Assembly: GCF_003610735.1 (NCBI RefSeq) | Contig: NZ_RAQM01000007.1 | Coordinates: 1 to 64,000 of the forward strand | Length of the DNA stretch: 64,000 nt | Direction: 5' to 3' | Source: Tenacibaculum lutimaris | Lineage (GTDB): Bacteria > Bacteroidota > Bacteroidia > Flavobacteriales > Flavobacteriaceae | In this document: positions 36,419-44,561 of the stretch, piece after piece | Layout of the letters: the number at the start of each line of letters is the position of its first letter | Numbering within the stretch: the first letter of the stretch is position 1 | Made by a program: the position numbers and the translations under genes | The notes under the pieces: model-generated | Databases searched by the model: none | The model's input: the letters and a program-made list of their open reading frames with translations, nothing else | What the model was told of the DNA's origin: nothing

Positions 36419-37290
36419 TATGAAGCAATATTATTTGCTTTATTTGTTTTAATAATGGCTTGTTCGTTTTTCCAATCAATCCATTTTTGACCTTTAATAC
36501 GACGCATTACATTATCTATTGTGCGCATAATAAATACATTATAAACAGCTTTTCCTAAGTTTTTAGGATTACGAGCAATAGCACGTAAACTCATTGAAAA
36601 ACCAGGGGTAACATAGCGCATGTAGTGCCAATATCCTTCAGGCATATACAAAACATTTCCATGTTCTAATTCAGCAACATAACCTTTGGCATTTTTTAGT
36701 GCAGGCCACTTGTCAAAATCAGGATCGTTAAAATCAATGTCTTCACGAGTAATTAACGAATGCGGAATTTTGTATAAGTATTTGTTTTGTTTTTGATCGA
36801 ATAAAATACATTTCTTTTTTCCTTCAAAGTGAAAGTGAAAGATGTTAGCTAAGTCAATATCATAGTGCATGAACGTATACGAATCACGTCCACCAAAAAA
36901 TAACATTGGTAAGCCTTTCATTAAGCTTAAACCAAAATCAGGAAATTTAAAATCTTTTTGTAATTGAGGTACTTCCTTTAAAATATTCCATAAGAAAATT
37001 CTAAATTTAGTAGGTTCTCGCCTTAACAAATCAACATACTCACTCATTTTCATGGTAGCATGAGGTTCGTTAAAACCATCTTTATAATCAACAGGTCTAT
37101 CATCGTATAAAGGTACCGTTTTATCACCTGCTATTTCTTTCATATAATCTAAAGACCATTTAGAATATGCTGGCCAATCTTCAATAAAACGTTCGATAAC
37201 CACAGGTTTTTGCGGTTTAAAATAATTCTTGATAAAGTCTTCCTTGGTAATTGTTTCGACTCTTTCAATTTGAGAAAGATTTAATCCCAT
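36418..37290 (-). CDS. JmjC/cupin-8-like protein, probable 2-oxoglutarate/Fe(II) oxygenase
   Basis: The 290-residue protein has the cupin-8/JmjC layout: the N-terminal KPVVIERFIEDWPAYSKWSLDYMKE, the iron motif HYDIDLANIFHFHFEGKKKCILF (HxD plus downstream Lys for 2-oxoglutarate) and the second His in MPEGYWHYMRYV. Family members hydroxylate proteins or small molecules; a distant resemblance to tRNA wybutosine hydroxylases and factor-inhibiting HIF is known for the fold. The target is unknown. It is monocistronic, convergent with the YtxH-like gene. Confidence 0.85.
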   Translation of the reverse strand: MGLNLSQIERVETITKEDFIKNYFKPQKPVVIERFIEDWPAYSKWSLDYMKEIAGDKTVPLYDDRPVDYKDGFNEPHATMKMSEYVDLLRREPTKFRIFLWNILKEVPQLQKDFKFPDFGLSLMKGLPMLFFGGRDSYTFMHYDIDLANIFHFHFEGKKKCILFDQKQNKYLYKIPHSLITREDIDFNDPDFDKWPALKNAKGYVAELEHGNVLYMPEGYWHYMRYVTPGFSMSLRAIARNPKNLGKAVYNVFIMRTIDNVMRRIKGQKWIDWKNEQAIIKTNKANNIAS

Positions 37291-37342
37291 AACATGTTGT
37301 TTAAAGGAGCAAAGTTAAGAAATCGTTACGACACTTTATTCT

Positions 37343-37410
37343 TAAATTTTTGGTATATTAAAGTTAATACAATGATTGAATTCTTTGAGGTTTTTTGGAG
37401 GTTATTATAG
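37343..37410 (+). pseudogene. Decayed 5' fragment of a TPMT-type methyltransferase gene with its promoter
   Basis: From 37343 the sequence repeats 42745 onward: 38 of the first 40 bases match, covering the TAAATTT promoter element, TATATTAAAGTTA, the start codon and ATGATTGAATT. Translation from 37372 gives MIEFFEVFWRLL and a stop, against MIELSESFWNNK in the intact gene. Similarity fades by about 37400. This looks like the remnant of a second copy. Confidence 0.7.
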
Positions 37411-37454
37411 ATGATGGTAAAGATTTAAAATCTATCGAAAACTGAAATAATTAG

Positions 37455-39971
37455 TTAAAAGTTTATTCTAAAACTTAAGTTTGGAGTAAATGGTAACGAA
37501 TAAGTATTTACTTTTCTAACATTAGTTTCGCTGTTGTTATCTATAACATAGTAAGTGTTTATACTATTCTTTCTGTTAGTAATGTTAGTAAAACCAACTC
37601 TAACTGTTGATTTAATATTATTAGAAATATTGAATTGATAGCTTCCTGAAGCATTAACTCTAAAAAAGTTTCTTAATCTTTCTTTGTTAGGAGTGTCGTA
37701 GTTTACAACAGTTCTATCTCCATATTGTATAGTTTCGTTTCCTACTACAGGCGTCGTATATGGAGTTCCGTTTCGTAAAATTGTTCCAGCAGAGAGTCTA
37801 ATCTTAGGGGTAATGCTGTAATTTAATGCAGCGCTTAAAGAATGGGTAATGTTTAAACTACTAGGAAATATGCTAGGAGAAAAAGTATTAAAAGTATAGT
37901 CGTTTTCTGCAAAAGTGTAGCTTAACCAAGTACTGATTTTTTTACTTTTTTTATTAATTAAGAATTCAACTCCCTTACTTTCATAACTACCAATAGAGTT
38001 TAATGTTTGCACATTGTTGTAAAAACCTTGATTAGCAGCCGTAATTCCATCAACAAATTTATAGAATCCAGTAAGATCTATTTGTAAGTTGTTTTTTGAA
38101 AATTCAGTACCAAAAGAAATTTGTTTACTTTTAATAATAGGGGTTTTATCATTATCAGCTAATACCCACCTTCTTTTTTCTATCCCTAAAAAATTATCTT
38201 GAAAATCTATTTTTTGGGTTGTTGTTTGATTTTTTAATTCTCCTTTTAATTTTAAATATAAGTTGTTAATTACTTTTTGTCTAACATTTATTCTAGGCTC
38301 AATTAAAAATTGATTAAAGTCATGGAAATAGTTAGCACGTAAACCCAAACGAGCATACGTGTTTTTCTTTTTATATTCTAGTTCAGAAAAAATAGCAGAT
38401 TTAAGTAATACATCCTTAACTGATTTGGTATAAGAAGGAGCGTTTACAGTAGTTTTATTAGCAATTCCTATTTCGTTAAAAACAGCTCCATTTGTAAAAT
38501 TTAAAATATCAGAAAATTGATATTTAGTAAGTAATTTTATTTCGGTTTCTAATACATTATTGAATTGTGTTTGCAGCTGATTAGAATCTATATTAAAATC
38601 TGAAGAGTTAATCGTGTATTCAGATAAAAAAGTAGATAATTCAGAAGAAAAACGATTATTCCAATTGGCTTTCCATGTAATATTAGCTCCTAAATTTTCT
38701 TGTTTTAGTAAGCTGTTTTCTTCAAAAGTTGTATTTTCAGAAGTATATTCTTCAGTATAGTCTAAGTTATTTTTAATGTTTATTAAATTAGCTCTTAAAG
38801 AGTGTTTGTTATTAATATCATATAAAACTTTAAAAGAATAATCGTAAAAGTAAAAGTTGGTAGTAGTCTTATGTTCTTTGTTTGAAGCAATAGAGTTTTC
38901 TTGAAAACTTCTATCAAAGTAATTGTTGTAAGTTGGTGTATTTAGTATATCGGTAAAAGATCGTCTTGCTGAAGCGTGAATTTCTAATTTATTAGAAATA
39001 GGAATGTGTATAAAAGCATCTCCGCTTAGTAAGTTAAAACCACCACCTCCAGAAAATCTACGTGTAATTTCATTGTCGGTCAGCATATTTACAGTACTAG
39101 AAACACCGTCGCTAAATTGTGAACTAGTACCGTTTTTTATTACAGTAGCTTTTTTAGTCAGATAGGGATTGTAGGCAGAAATCAATCCGAAAAAATGACC
39201 TGTGTGATACATTTTTATTCCATCCCACAGCATAAGGTTTTGATCGTTTGTACCCCCACGAACGTTAATGTTAGCGATACTTTCATTTACACTTTCAATA
39301 CCAGGTAATACTTTTATAGTTTTTAAAATATCAGGTTCTATTAGTCCAGGAAGAATCCCAAATTTTTTAGAGTTTAATGTTGTACTTCCATCAATGTTTT
39401 TTTGTAACCCTGATGTTAAAAAATTAGGAATGATAATTTCTGAAAGTTCTTCTGAGAGTTCATTTAGGCTAATTTCTTTACACGGAGTTTCAAAAAGTTC
39501 TTTAACGGGCAAGGTAATCGAATTGTACCCGATATAAGAAATAGTTGCTGTTGTATTAATTGGTGTTTTCTTAAAAAAAAAATCGCCATTATCGTCTGTA
39601 TTAGCTCCTATATTACCGTTGTTAATTATAATTGAAGCTAGGGTAAGTGGTTCAAGAGTTTGCGAGTCTATCACTTTTCCGCAGATGGTTATTTTCTTAT
39701 CTAAAAAAGAAACTGTTATAAATCGATCGTTTAAAACTTTAAAATTAAATAACGTAGTACTATTTAGATAATCAATCACCTCGCTTAAAGACAAGTTTTT
39801 TTGGGGAGTAGTAATAACATTTCCTGTTAAATCATCATCAGAATAAGTAAATTTTACATCGTGTTGTTTTTCTATTTCAACCAAAAAACTTTTAAGCTCA
39901 ATTTTGTTTTGTGCTTTTATAGTTAGTGAAAGGAGAAAAATAAAAACAAGGCTAAGTTTCTTACTTATCAT
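37455..39971 (-). CDS. TonB-dependent receptor with N-terminal STN domain (FecA-like)
   Basis: The 838-residue protein has a signal peptide (MISKKLSLVFIFLLSLTIKAQ), an STN signalling domain (about 22-95, VEIEKQHDVKFTYSDD and LSLSEVIDYLNSTTLFNF), a carboxypeptidase-regulatory-like domain (about 95-180), a plug with SVNESIANINVRGGTNDQNLMLWDG, and a barrel. STN domains touch a FecR anti-sigma protein, and here fecR overlaps the receptor gene by 11 bases with a FecI-type sigma before it. It is therefore a transducing receptor that imports a ligand and reports it. The ligand (iron chelate or other) is unknown, and there is no SusD-like partner. Confidence 0.9.
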   Translation of the reverse strand: MISKKLSLVFIFLLSLTIKAQNKIELKSFLVEIEKQHDVKFTYSDDDLTGNVITTPQKNLSLSEVIDYLNSTTLFNFKVLNDRFITVSFLDKKITICGKVIDSQTLEPLTLASIIINNGNIGANTDDNGDFFFKKTPINTTATISYIGYNSITLPVKELFETPCKEISLNELSEELSEIIIPNFLTSGLQKNIDGSTTLNSKKFGILPGLIEPDILKTIKVLPGIESVNESIANINVRGGTNDQNLMLWDGIKMYHTGHFFGLISAYNPYLTKKATVIKNGTSSQFSDGVSSTVNMLTDNEITRRFSGGGGFNLLSGDAFIHIPISNKLEIHASARRSFTDILNTPTYNNYFDRSFQENSIASNKEHKTTTNFYFYDYSFKVLYDINNKHSLRANLINIKNNLDYTEEYTSENTTFEENSLLKQENLGANITWKANWNNRFSSELSTFLSEYTINSSDFNIDSNQLQTQFNNVLETEIKLLTKYQFSDILNFTNGAVFNEIGIANKTTVNAPSYTKSVKDVLLKSAIFSELEYKKKNTYARLGLRANYFHDFNQFLIEPRINVRQKVINNLYLKLKGELKNQTTTQKIDFQDNFLGIEKRRWVLADNDKTPIIKSKQISFGTEFSKNNLQIDLTGFYKFVDGITAANQGFYNNVQTLNSIGSYESKGVEFLINKKSKKISTWLSYTFAENDYTFNTFSPSIFPSSLNITHSLSAALNYSITPKIRLSAGTILRNGTPYTTPVVGNETIQYGDRTVVNYDTPNKERLRNFFRVNASGSYQFNISNNIKSTVRVGFTNITNRKNSINTYYVIDNNSETNVRKVNTYSLPFTPNLSFRINF

Positions 39972-40875
39972 ATTTATAAATAGTAATTATTTTTCCTTCT
40001 ATTTTGTACGATAATTGTAAAGGAATTGTAATTGCTTGAAGAGCGACATTTAAGTCGTTATGAGTAAAACCACCAGTGTAAAGCTGTTCAAGGTTTATAT
40101 CTTTAGTTTTTACAGTATAATCGTATTGGTTTTGTAATTCGTCTAAAATCAGTTTAAGTGGCACACTTTTAAAATTCGACTCTTTTTGCAACCAAGACTT
40201 ATTGGTAAGGTTAAAAGTGTTTAGAGTGTCTGTTTTTCCATTAATTACCTTAAATATATTCCCTTTCGCTAATTTAACTAAGGTGTCTTGGTATTGTACA
40301 CTAACTAAACCTTCAAAAGTTTTTACTTCAAAATAGTTGGCTCTTTCTTTTACGTTAAATTGAGTTCCGAGTACGGTAACTTTTCCAATAGAAGTATTTA
40401 CCGTAAATGATTTCCCTTTTTTTACTTTAAAGTAAGCCTCGCCTTTAAGGTGTATACTTCTATTATCTTCCCATTTCTTTTTGTTGAATGAAATAGTAGA
40501 ATTAGCATTTAAAATTACTTCAGATTCATCTGGTAAATTAAATGTTTTTGTTTCTGCAAATTGTGTGTCATAGTTTGTAGTTCCATTAAAAAACAAGAAG
40601 TATGAAGAAACTAATAAAACTACTATTGTAGCAGCATATTGGTAAAATCTTTTATAATTGAATGAAACGACTTTTCCTTTTTTGGTAGTAGTCGCTTTTT
40701 TAAGTTCAAACTCCTTAAAGGTTTTGTCTACATCTATGGTTGGTGTTTCTATCTGAGAAGAGTAATGTGCTATTTTTTCAAGATTTTTGAAATTAGGGTC
40801 TTGTTTTAATAACGATAGTTCCTCTTCAGAGATTTCTCCGTTTAACCACTTTAGTATATATTTTTCATCTTTCAT
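39961..40875 (-). CDS. FecR-family anti-sigma protein
   Basis: The 304-residue protein has a cytoplasmic N-terminal part (about 1-75), one transmembrane helix (YAATIVVLLVSSYFLFF, about 84-100), a periplasmic FecR domain (ETKTFNLPDESEVILNANSTISF, GEAYFKVKKGKSFTVNTSIG, VTVLGTQFNVKER) and a C-terminal DUF4974/STN-like domain (LKLILDELQNQYDYTVKTKDINLEQLYTGGF). It holds the ECF sigma factor until the receptor signals. It lies 50 bases after the sigma gene, and its last bases overlap the receptor gene. Confidence 0.95.
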   Translation of the reverse strand: MKDEKYILKWLNGEISEEELSLLKQDPNFKNLEKIAHYSSQIETPTIDVDKTFKEFELKKATTTKKGKVVSFNYKRFYQYAATIVVLLVSSYFLFFNGTTNYDTQFAETKTFNLPDESEVILNANSTISFNKKKWEDNRSIHLKGEAYFKVKKGKSFTVNTSIGKVTVLGTQFNVKERANYFEVKTFEGLVSVQYQDTLVKLAKGNIFKVINGKTDTLNTFNLTNKSWLQKESNFKSVPLKLILDELQNQYDYTVKTKDINLEQLYTGGFTHNDLNVALQAITIPLQLSYKIEGKIITIYKYDK

Positions 40876-40925
40876 TTTTGTGCTTAACTAACTTTTAGAC
40901 AATAAAGAAGTAAATTTCCCTACCC

Positions 40926-41435
40926 TTATAACAAATCTATTTTTGATCTCAGTTTTTTTAAGGCTGATGACATTCTTTTTTCTACTGCTTTTTGAGAAAT
41001 ATTTAATAATTCAGCTATTTCTCTATACTTTTTACCATCTATTCTATTCATTAAAAAAACCTCTCGTTCAGCTTCAGTTAAACCTTCAATTGCTTTTTTA
41101 AGTTTATGTTTAAACTCTTCTTCTTCTAATAAATATTCAGGACTTTGATTGTTAATATCAATATAAGGCGAGCTTTTAGCATAATTTAAAACAACCTTTT
41201 CATGTTTTAAACTGTTTAAAAAAAGGTTATTTACACTCGTAAATAAGTACGATTTGGCTTTGTCATATGATATTTCAGAACATTTTTCCCACATTTTTAA
41301 AAAAACTTCTTGTATCAAATCCAGAGCAGTATCTTTATCTCCCGATTTATAATGTGAGAAGTTAGTAATAAACTGAATATTAGATTTGTAGAATTCGTTA
41401 AAATCTTCTTCGTTACAAAGTGATTTTTTAGTCAT
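40926..41435 (-). CDS. FecI-like ECF sigma factor
   Basis: The 169-residue protein has sigma region 2 (FYKSNIQFITNFSHYKSGDKDTALDLIQEVFLKMWEK) and region 4 (EGLTEAEREVFLMNRIDGKKYREIAELLNISQKAVEKRMSSALKKL), with nothing between but a short linker, as in FecI-type ECF factors. It is first in a sigma/FecR/TonB-receptor unit and should drive that receptor's expression. A -7 element on the minus strand lies 43 bases upstream of its start. Confidence 0.95.
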   Translation of the reverse strand: MTKKSLCNEEDFNEFYKSNIQFITNFSHYKSGDKDTALDLIQEVFLKMWEKCSEISYDKAKSYLFTSVNNLFLNSLKHEKVVLNYAKSSPYIDINNQSPEYLLEEEEFKHKLKKAIEGLTEAEREVFLMNRIDGKKYREIAELLNISQKAVEKRMSSALKKLRSKIDLL

Positions 41436-41477
41436 GCAATTTGTTTTTTTGGGGAATTAAAAATAAAAAATCAAAAA

Positions 41478-41485
41478 CAAAAGTA
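41478..41485 (-). promoter_or_regulatory. -7 element of the fecI-like gene
   Basis: CAAAAGTA on the plus strand reads TACTTTTG on the minus strand, an exact TAnnTTTG match in the divergent intergenic region. Confidence 0.5.
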
Positions 41486-41585
41486 GGGTAAAATGTTTTA
41501 TAGTTTTCTAAATGATAGAAACGTTCTAAAAATAAATAGAAATGTTTTAAAGATAAAAAGATAACAAAGGATAAAAATATTTAAA

Positions 41586-42641
41586 ATGAAAACGATTAAA
41601 TTATTAGGAGTATTTGCATTCATAGCCTTAGTTGGTTTTACTTCTTGTCAATCTGAAGAAAACGAACAAATAGGAATTAACCCTAACGCAATTACACCAA
41701 CTTCAGAACTTGCAAAAAAAATTAAAAGAACAGGGATGAACGATGGGGCTAAAGATGATTTTTTAGATGGAAACTCATGTGCAGAATTAATATTCCCTAT
41801 TGTTGCAACTGTAAATGGTCTTGAAATAACTATAAATAATGAAGCTGATTATGAACTAGCTGTAGAAATAATGGATGAGTTTAATGATGATGACGATACA
41901 GTAGCATTCAACTTTCCAATAACAGTAAAACTGAGTGATTATTCAGAAATAGTTATTTCATCGCAAGAAGAGTTTGAAGACTTAAATCAAGAATGTGATA
42001 ATGCTTCTGATAATATGGAAAGCGCAATCTCTTGTGCAAAAGTAGATTTTCCAATTTCAATATTAACTTATGATGTTAATTTAGAACAAACAGGAACCGT
42101 AGTTGTAGAATCGGAACAACAATTATATGGTTTTGTAGATGATTTAGAAGAATCGGATAAATTATTTTCTATAAAATACCCAATAACAGTAACATTAAGT
42201 AACGGAACTTCTGTGCAAATTAATGACGATTCTGAATTTGAAGATGCACTAGAAGAGTGTACTGCTTATGAAGCAGAAGAAGAATTAGCAGAAGAAAAAG
42301 CAGAAGAAGTAGAAGGTATTGTTAGCAAAGCTACTTTTATAGTTGAAAGTTTTGTTACAGGAGGTGTAAATATAGCAGAAGATTTTACTGAATACACTAT
42401 AGAATTTACAAACGAAGAAAAATTGATAGCAAGAAATACTGTTAATACAGCCTTAGAAAATATTGAAGGAGAATATGATGTAGATTCTGATACAAGAGTG
42501 CTTTTAGAGCTAGATTTTACAAATGAAACTGTGTTTAGTGCTTTAAATAATGAATGGGTTGTAACCGCTTATACAAGTAGTTTGTTAACATTACAAAGCA
42601 AAACAGATTCATCAATTATACTTGAGTTAAAGAAACTGTAG
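41586..42641 (+). CDS. Lipoprotein with duplicated acidic module, unrecognised family
   Basis: The 351-residue protein has a lipoprotein signal (MKTIKLLGVFAFIALVGFTSC, Cys21), then two modules of about 90 residues. Each starts with SCAE/SCAK before a FPI strand, includes FPITVKL/YPITVTL and SxxEFEDxxxEC, so each may form its own Cys pair. A Glu-Ala-rich coiled segment (about 220-245) follows, and then a C-terminal lipocalin-like or PepSY-like beta domain of about 100 residues. The protein is very acidic. I do not recognise the family. It diverges from the FecI/FecR/receptor operon with 150 bases between them, suggesting a related function such as ligand binding at the outer membrane. Confidence 0.72.
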   Translation: MKTIKLLGVFAFIALVGFTSCQSEENEQIGINPNAITPTSELAKKIKRTGMNDGAKDDFLDGNSCAELIFPIVATVNGLEITINNEADYELAVEIMDEFNDDDDTVAFNFPITVKLSDYSEIVISSQEEFEDLNQECDNASDNMESAISCAKVDFPISILTYDVNLEQTGTVVVESEQQLYGFVDDLEESDKLFSIKYPITVTLSNGTSVQINDDSEFEDALEECTAYEAEEELAEEKAEEVEGIVSKATFIVESFVTGGVNIAEDFTEYTIEFTNEEKLIARNTVNTALENIEGEYDVDSDTRVLLELDFTNETVFSALNNEWVVTAYTSSLLTLQSKTDSSIILELKKL

Positions 42642-42671
42642 GTTAGTTTTCCCCTTAGTAGTTAATGTAAT

Positions 42672-42703
42672 TTATGGCTATCGCAAATAAGTGATAGCCA
42701 TAA
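42672..42703 (+). other. Hairpin after the acidic lipoprotein gene
   Basis: TTATGGCTATC (42672-42682) pairs with GATAGCCATAA (42693-42703) around a ten-base loop. No T-run follows on either strand, so it is not a standard intrinsic terminator; it may protect the mRNA end. Confidence 0.5.
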
Positions 42704-42744
42704 AAACTTAAGATAAGTATAGAGTTTACTATTTCTATCTTTTT

Positions 42745-42752
42745 TAAATTTG
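42745..42752 (+). promoter_or_regulatory. -7 element of the methyltransferase gene
   Basis: TAAATTTG matches TAnnTTTG and places the transcript start just before the ATG at 42774, ruling out the in-frame TTG at 42750. Confidence 0.6.
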
Positions 42753-42773
42753 TGGTATATTAAAGTTACTACA

Positions 42774-43355
42774 ATGATTGAATTATCTGAATCTTTTTGG
42801 AATAATAAATATTTGAATGATAAAACAGGATGGGATTTAGGAGAAATTTCTAATCCATTAAAAGAATATTTTAATCAATTAAAAGATAAAAATATTCGGA
42901 TTTTAATACCTGGTGGAGGGAATTCGTATGAAGCAGAGTATTTGTTCAGTTTAGGTTTCTCAAATGTTTTTGTGGTTGATATTGCTGAAGAACCTCTTAA
43001 GAGAATTCAAAAAAGAGTTCCTAATTTTCCTAAGGAAAATCTGATTCACGCTAACTTTTTTGAATTAGAAGGTGTTTTTGATTTAATTATAGAACAGACT
43101 TTTTTCTGTGCTATCAATCCAGAATTACGATCAGAATATGCACGAAAAGTAAGTGAATTGCTTACTGAAAAAGGGAAGTTAGTAGGATTGTTATTTGATG
43201 CTGAATTAAATGACGATCATCCACCTTTTGGTGGTAGTAAACAAGAATATGAGGAGTATTTTACTCCTTATTTCACAGTAACAATGGAGCCTTGTTGTAA
43301 CTCGTCAGAAAGCAGACAAGGAATGGAATTATTTATAAAAATGATAAAAAAATAG
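42774..43355 (+). CDS. TPMT-family SAM-dependent methyltransferase
   Basis: The 193-residue protein has the thiopurine S-methyltransferase layout: FWNNKYLNDKTGWDLGEISNPL at the N-terminus, SAM motif IRILIPGGGNSYEAEYL (about 45-61), VFVVDIAEEPLKRIQ, and FDLIIEQTFFCAINP. In bacteria this family methylates thiols, selenium or tellurium compounds, or halides; the substrate here is unknown. The ATG at 42774 is chosen because the promoter covers an upstream in-frame TTG. A decayed copy of the promoter and start lies at 37343-37410. It is convergent with bioB; this is not a BioC-type methyltransferase by motif. Confidence 0.88.
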   Translation: MIELSESFWNNKYLNDKTGWDLGEISNPLKEYFNQLKDKNIRILIPGGGNSYEAEYLFSLGFSNVFVVDIAEEPLKRIQKRVPNFPKENLIHANFFELEGVFDLIIEQTFFCAINPELRSEYARKVSELLTEKGKLVGLLFDAELNDDHPPFGGSKQEYEEYFTPYFTVTMEPCCNSSESRQGMELFIKMIKK

Positions 43356-43379
43356 CCATCAAGTACTTGATGGCTATTT
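43350..43379. terminator. Bidirectional terminator
   Basis: AAATAGCCATCAAGT (43350-43364) and its exact complement form a 30-base palindrome; its first bases include the methyltransferase stop codon. Confidence 0.9.
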
Positions 43380-43398
43380 TTTATGTTGTTACTTAGAA

Positions 43399-44496
43399 TT
43401 AATTTCTTAAAGCTTTAGCTTCTTGCTTCTTTTGTTCGTTACGTTCAATTTTATGTTCAGGTCTTGTCCATTTTGGATTTTCACCTAAAGCTTCAAACTG
43501 AGAATCTTTAGCTTCAACCGATTCTCTTTGTTCGTGCTTAAAGAATGGTTTTTGTGTATTTAATCCTAATTCTTCAAACATTCTCATATCTTCATTAATA
43601 TCAGGATTCGGAGTTGTTAATAATTTATCTCCAGCGAAAATAGAATTTGCTCCAGCAAAGAAACACATTGCTTGACCTTCTCTACTCATTTGTGTTCTAC
43701 CTGCTGATAAACGTACTTGTGAGTCTGGCAATACAATACGAGCAGTTGCTACCATACGAACCATTTCAAAAATGTTTACAGGAGGTTGTTCTTCTAACGG
43801 AGTACCTTCAACAGCTACTAATGCGTTAATTGGTACAGATTCAGGGTGTGGAGAAAAACGAGTTAACGTTTCAAGCATTCCAGCTCTGTCTTCTAAAGAT
43901 TCTCCCATACCAATAATTCCTCCAGAACAAACTGTTACATTGGTTTTACGTACATTTTCAATAGTATTAATTCTATCATCAAAAGAACGTGTAGAAATTA
44001 CATCATCGTAATAATCTTCAGAAGTGTCAATATTATGATTGTAAGCATATAAACCAGCTTCCGCTAAACGTTTTGCTTGATTTTCAGTAACCATACCTAA
44101 GGTACAACAAACTTCCATGTCTAGTTTGTTAATAGTACGTACCATTTCTAACACTTGGTCAAATTCAGGGCCGTCTTTTACGTTTCTCCAAGCGGCTCCC
44201 ATACAAACTCTTGATGATCCACCATCTTTAGCACGTAAAGCTTGTGCTTTAACTTGGTTTACAGTCATTAAATCATTTCCTTCAACATTGGTGTGATAAC
44301 GTGCAGCTTGCGGGCAGTAACCACAGTCTTCAGAACATCCACCAGTTTTTATAGAAATTAATGTACTTACCTGTACGGTGTTTGGGTCGTGATATTTTCT
44401 ATGTATAGTTGAAGCTTCGTACAAAAGCTCCATTAAAGGCTTATTGTATACCTCCAGAATTTCCTCTTTCGTCCAATCGTGTCTAATTTCAGTCAT
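43399..44496 (-). CDS. bioB: Biotin synthase
   Basis: BioB inserts sulfur into dethiobiotin to make biotin, using radical SAM chemistry. The 365-residue protein has the 4Fe-4S motif CSEDCGYC (Cys54, Cys58, Cys61), the family sequences RVCMGAAWRNVKDG, YNHNIDTSEDYY and VRLSAGRTQMSREGQAMCFFAGANSIFAGDKLLTTPN, which carry the 2Fe-2S ligands and Arg. The C-terminal tail is lysine- and glutamate-rich and longer than in E. coli. It lies apart from bioF-bioD-bioA (48.4-51.4 kb) on the same strand, and has its own upstream terminator boundary. Confidence 0.97.
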   Translation of the reverse strand: MTEIRHDWTKEEILEVYNKPLMELLYEASTIHRKYHDPNTVQVSTLISIKTGGCSEDCGYCPQAARYHTNVEGNDLMTVNQVKAQALRAKDGGSSRVCMGAAWRNVKDGPEFDQVLEMVRTINKLDMEVCCTLGMVTENQAKRLAEAGLYAYNHNIDTSEDYYDDVISTRSFDDRINTIENVRKTNVTVCSGGIIGMGESLEDRAGMLETLTRFSPHPESVPINALVAVEGTPLEEQPPVNIFEMVRMVATARIVLPDSQVRLSAGRTQMSREGQAMCFFAGANSIFAGDKLLTTPNPDINEDMRMFEELGLNTQKPFFKHEQRESVEAKDSQFEALGENPKWTRPEHKIERNEQKKQEAKALRN

Positions 44497-44520
44497 AAAT
44501 TCGAGTTGTTTGTGGTGGTA

Positions 44521-44554
44521 AAAATAAAAAATTCCGCTTCGAAAGCGGAATTTT
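44521..44554 (-). terminator. Terminator of the flotillin operon
   Basis: AAAATTCCGCTT (44528-44539) pairs with AAGCGGAATTTT (44543-44554) around CGA. On the minus strand it follows the flotillin stop and leads into T-rich sequence. Confidence 0.88.
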
Positions 44555-44561
44555 ATGAGTC

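Noticed and set aside
42774..43355. Methyltransferase next to bioB as a BioC
   Set aside because: Its motifs are those of the TPMT family, it is convergent with bioB and has its own promoter, so a BioC role is not supported.
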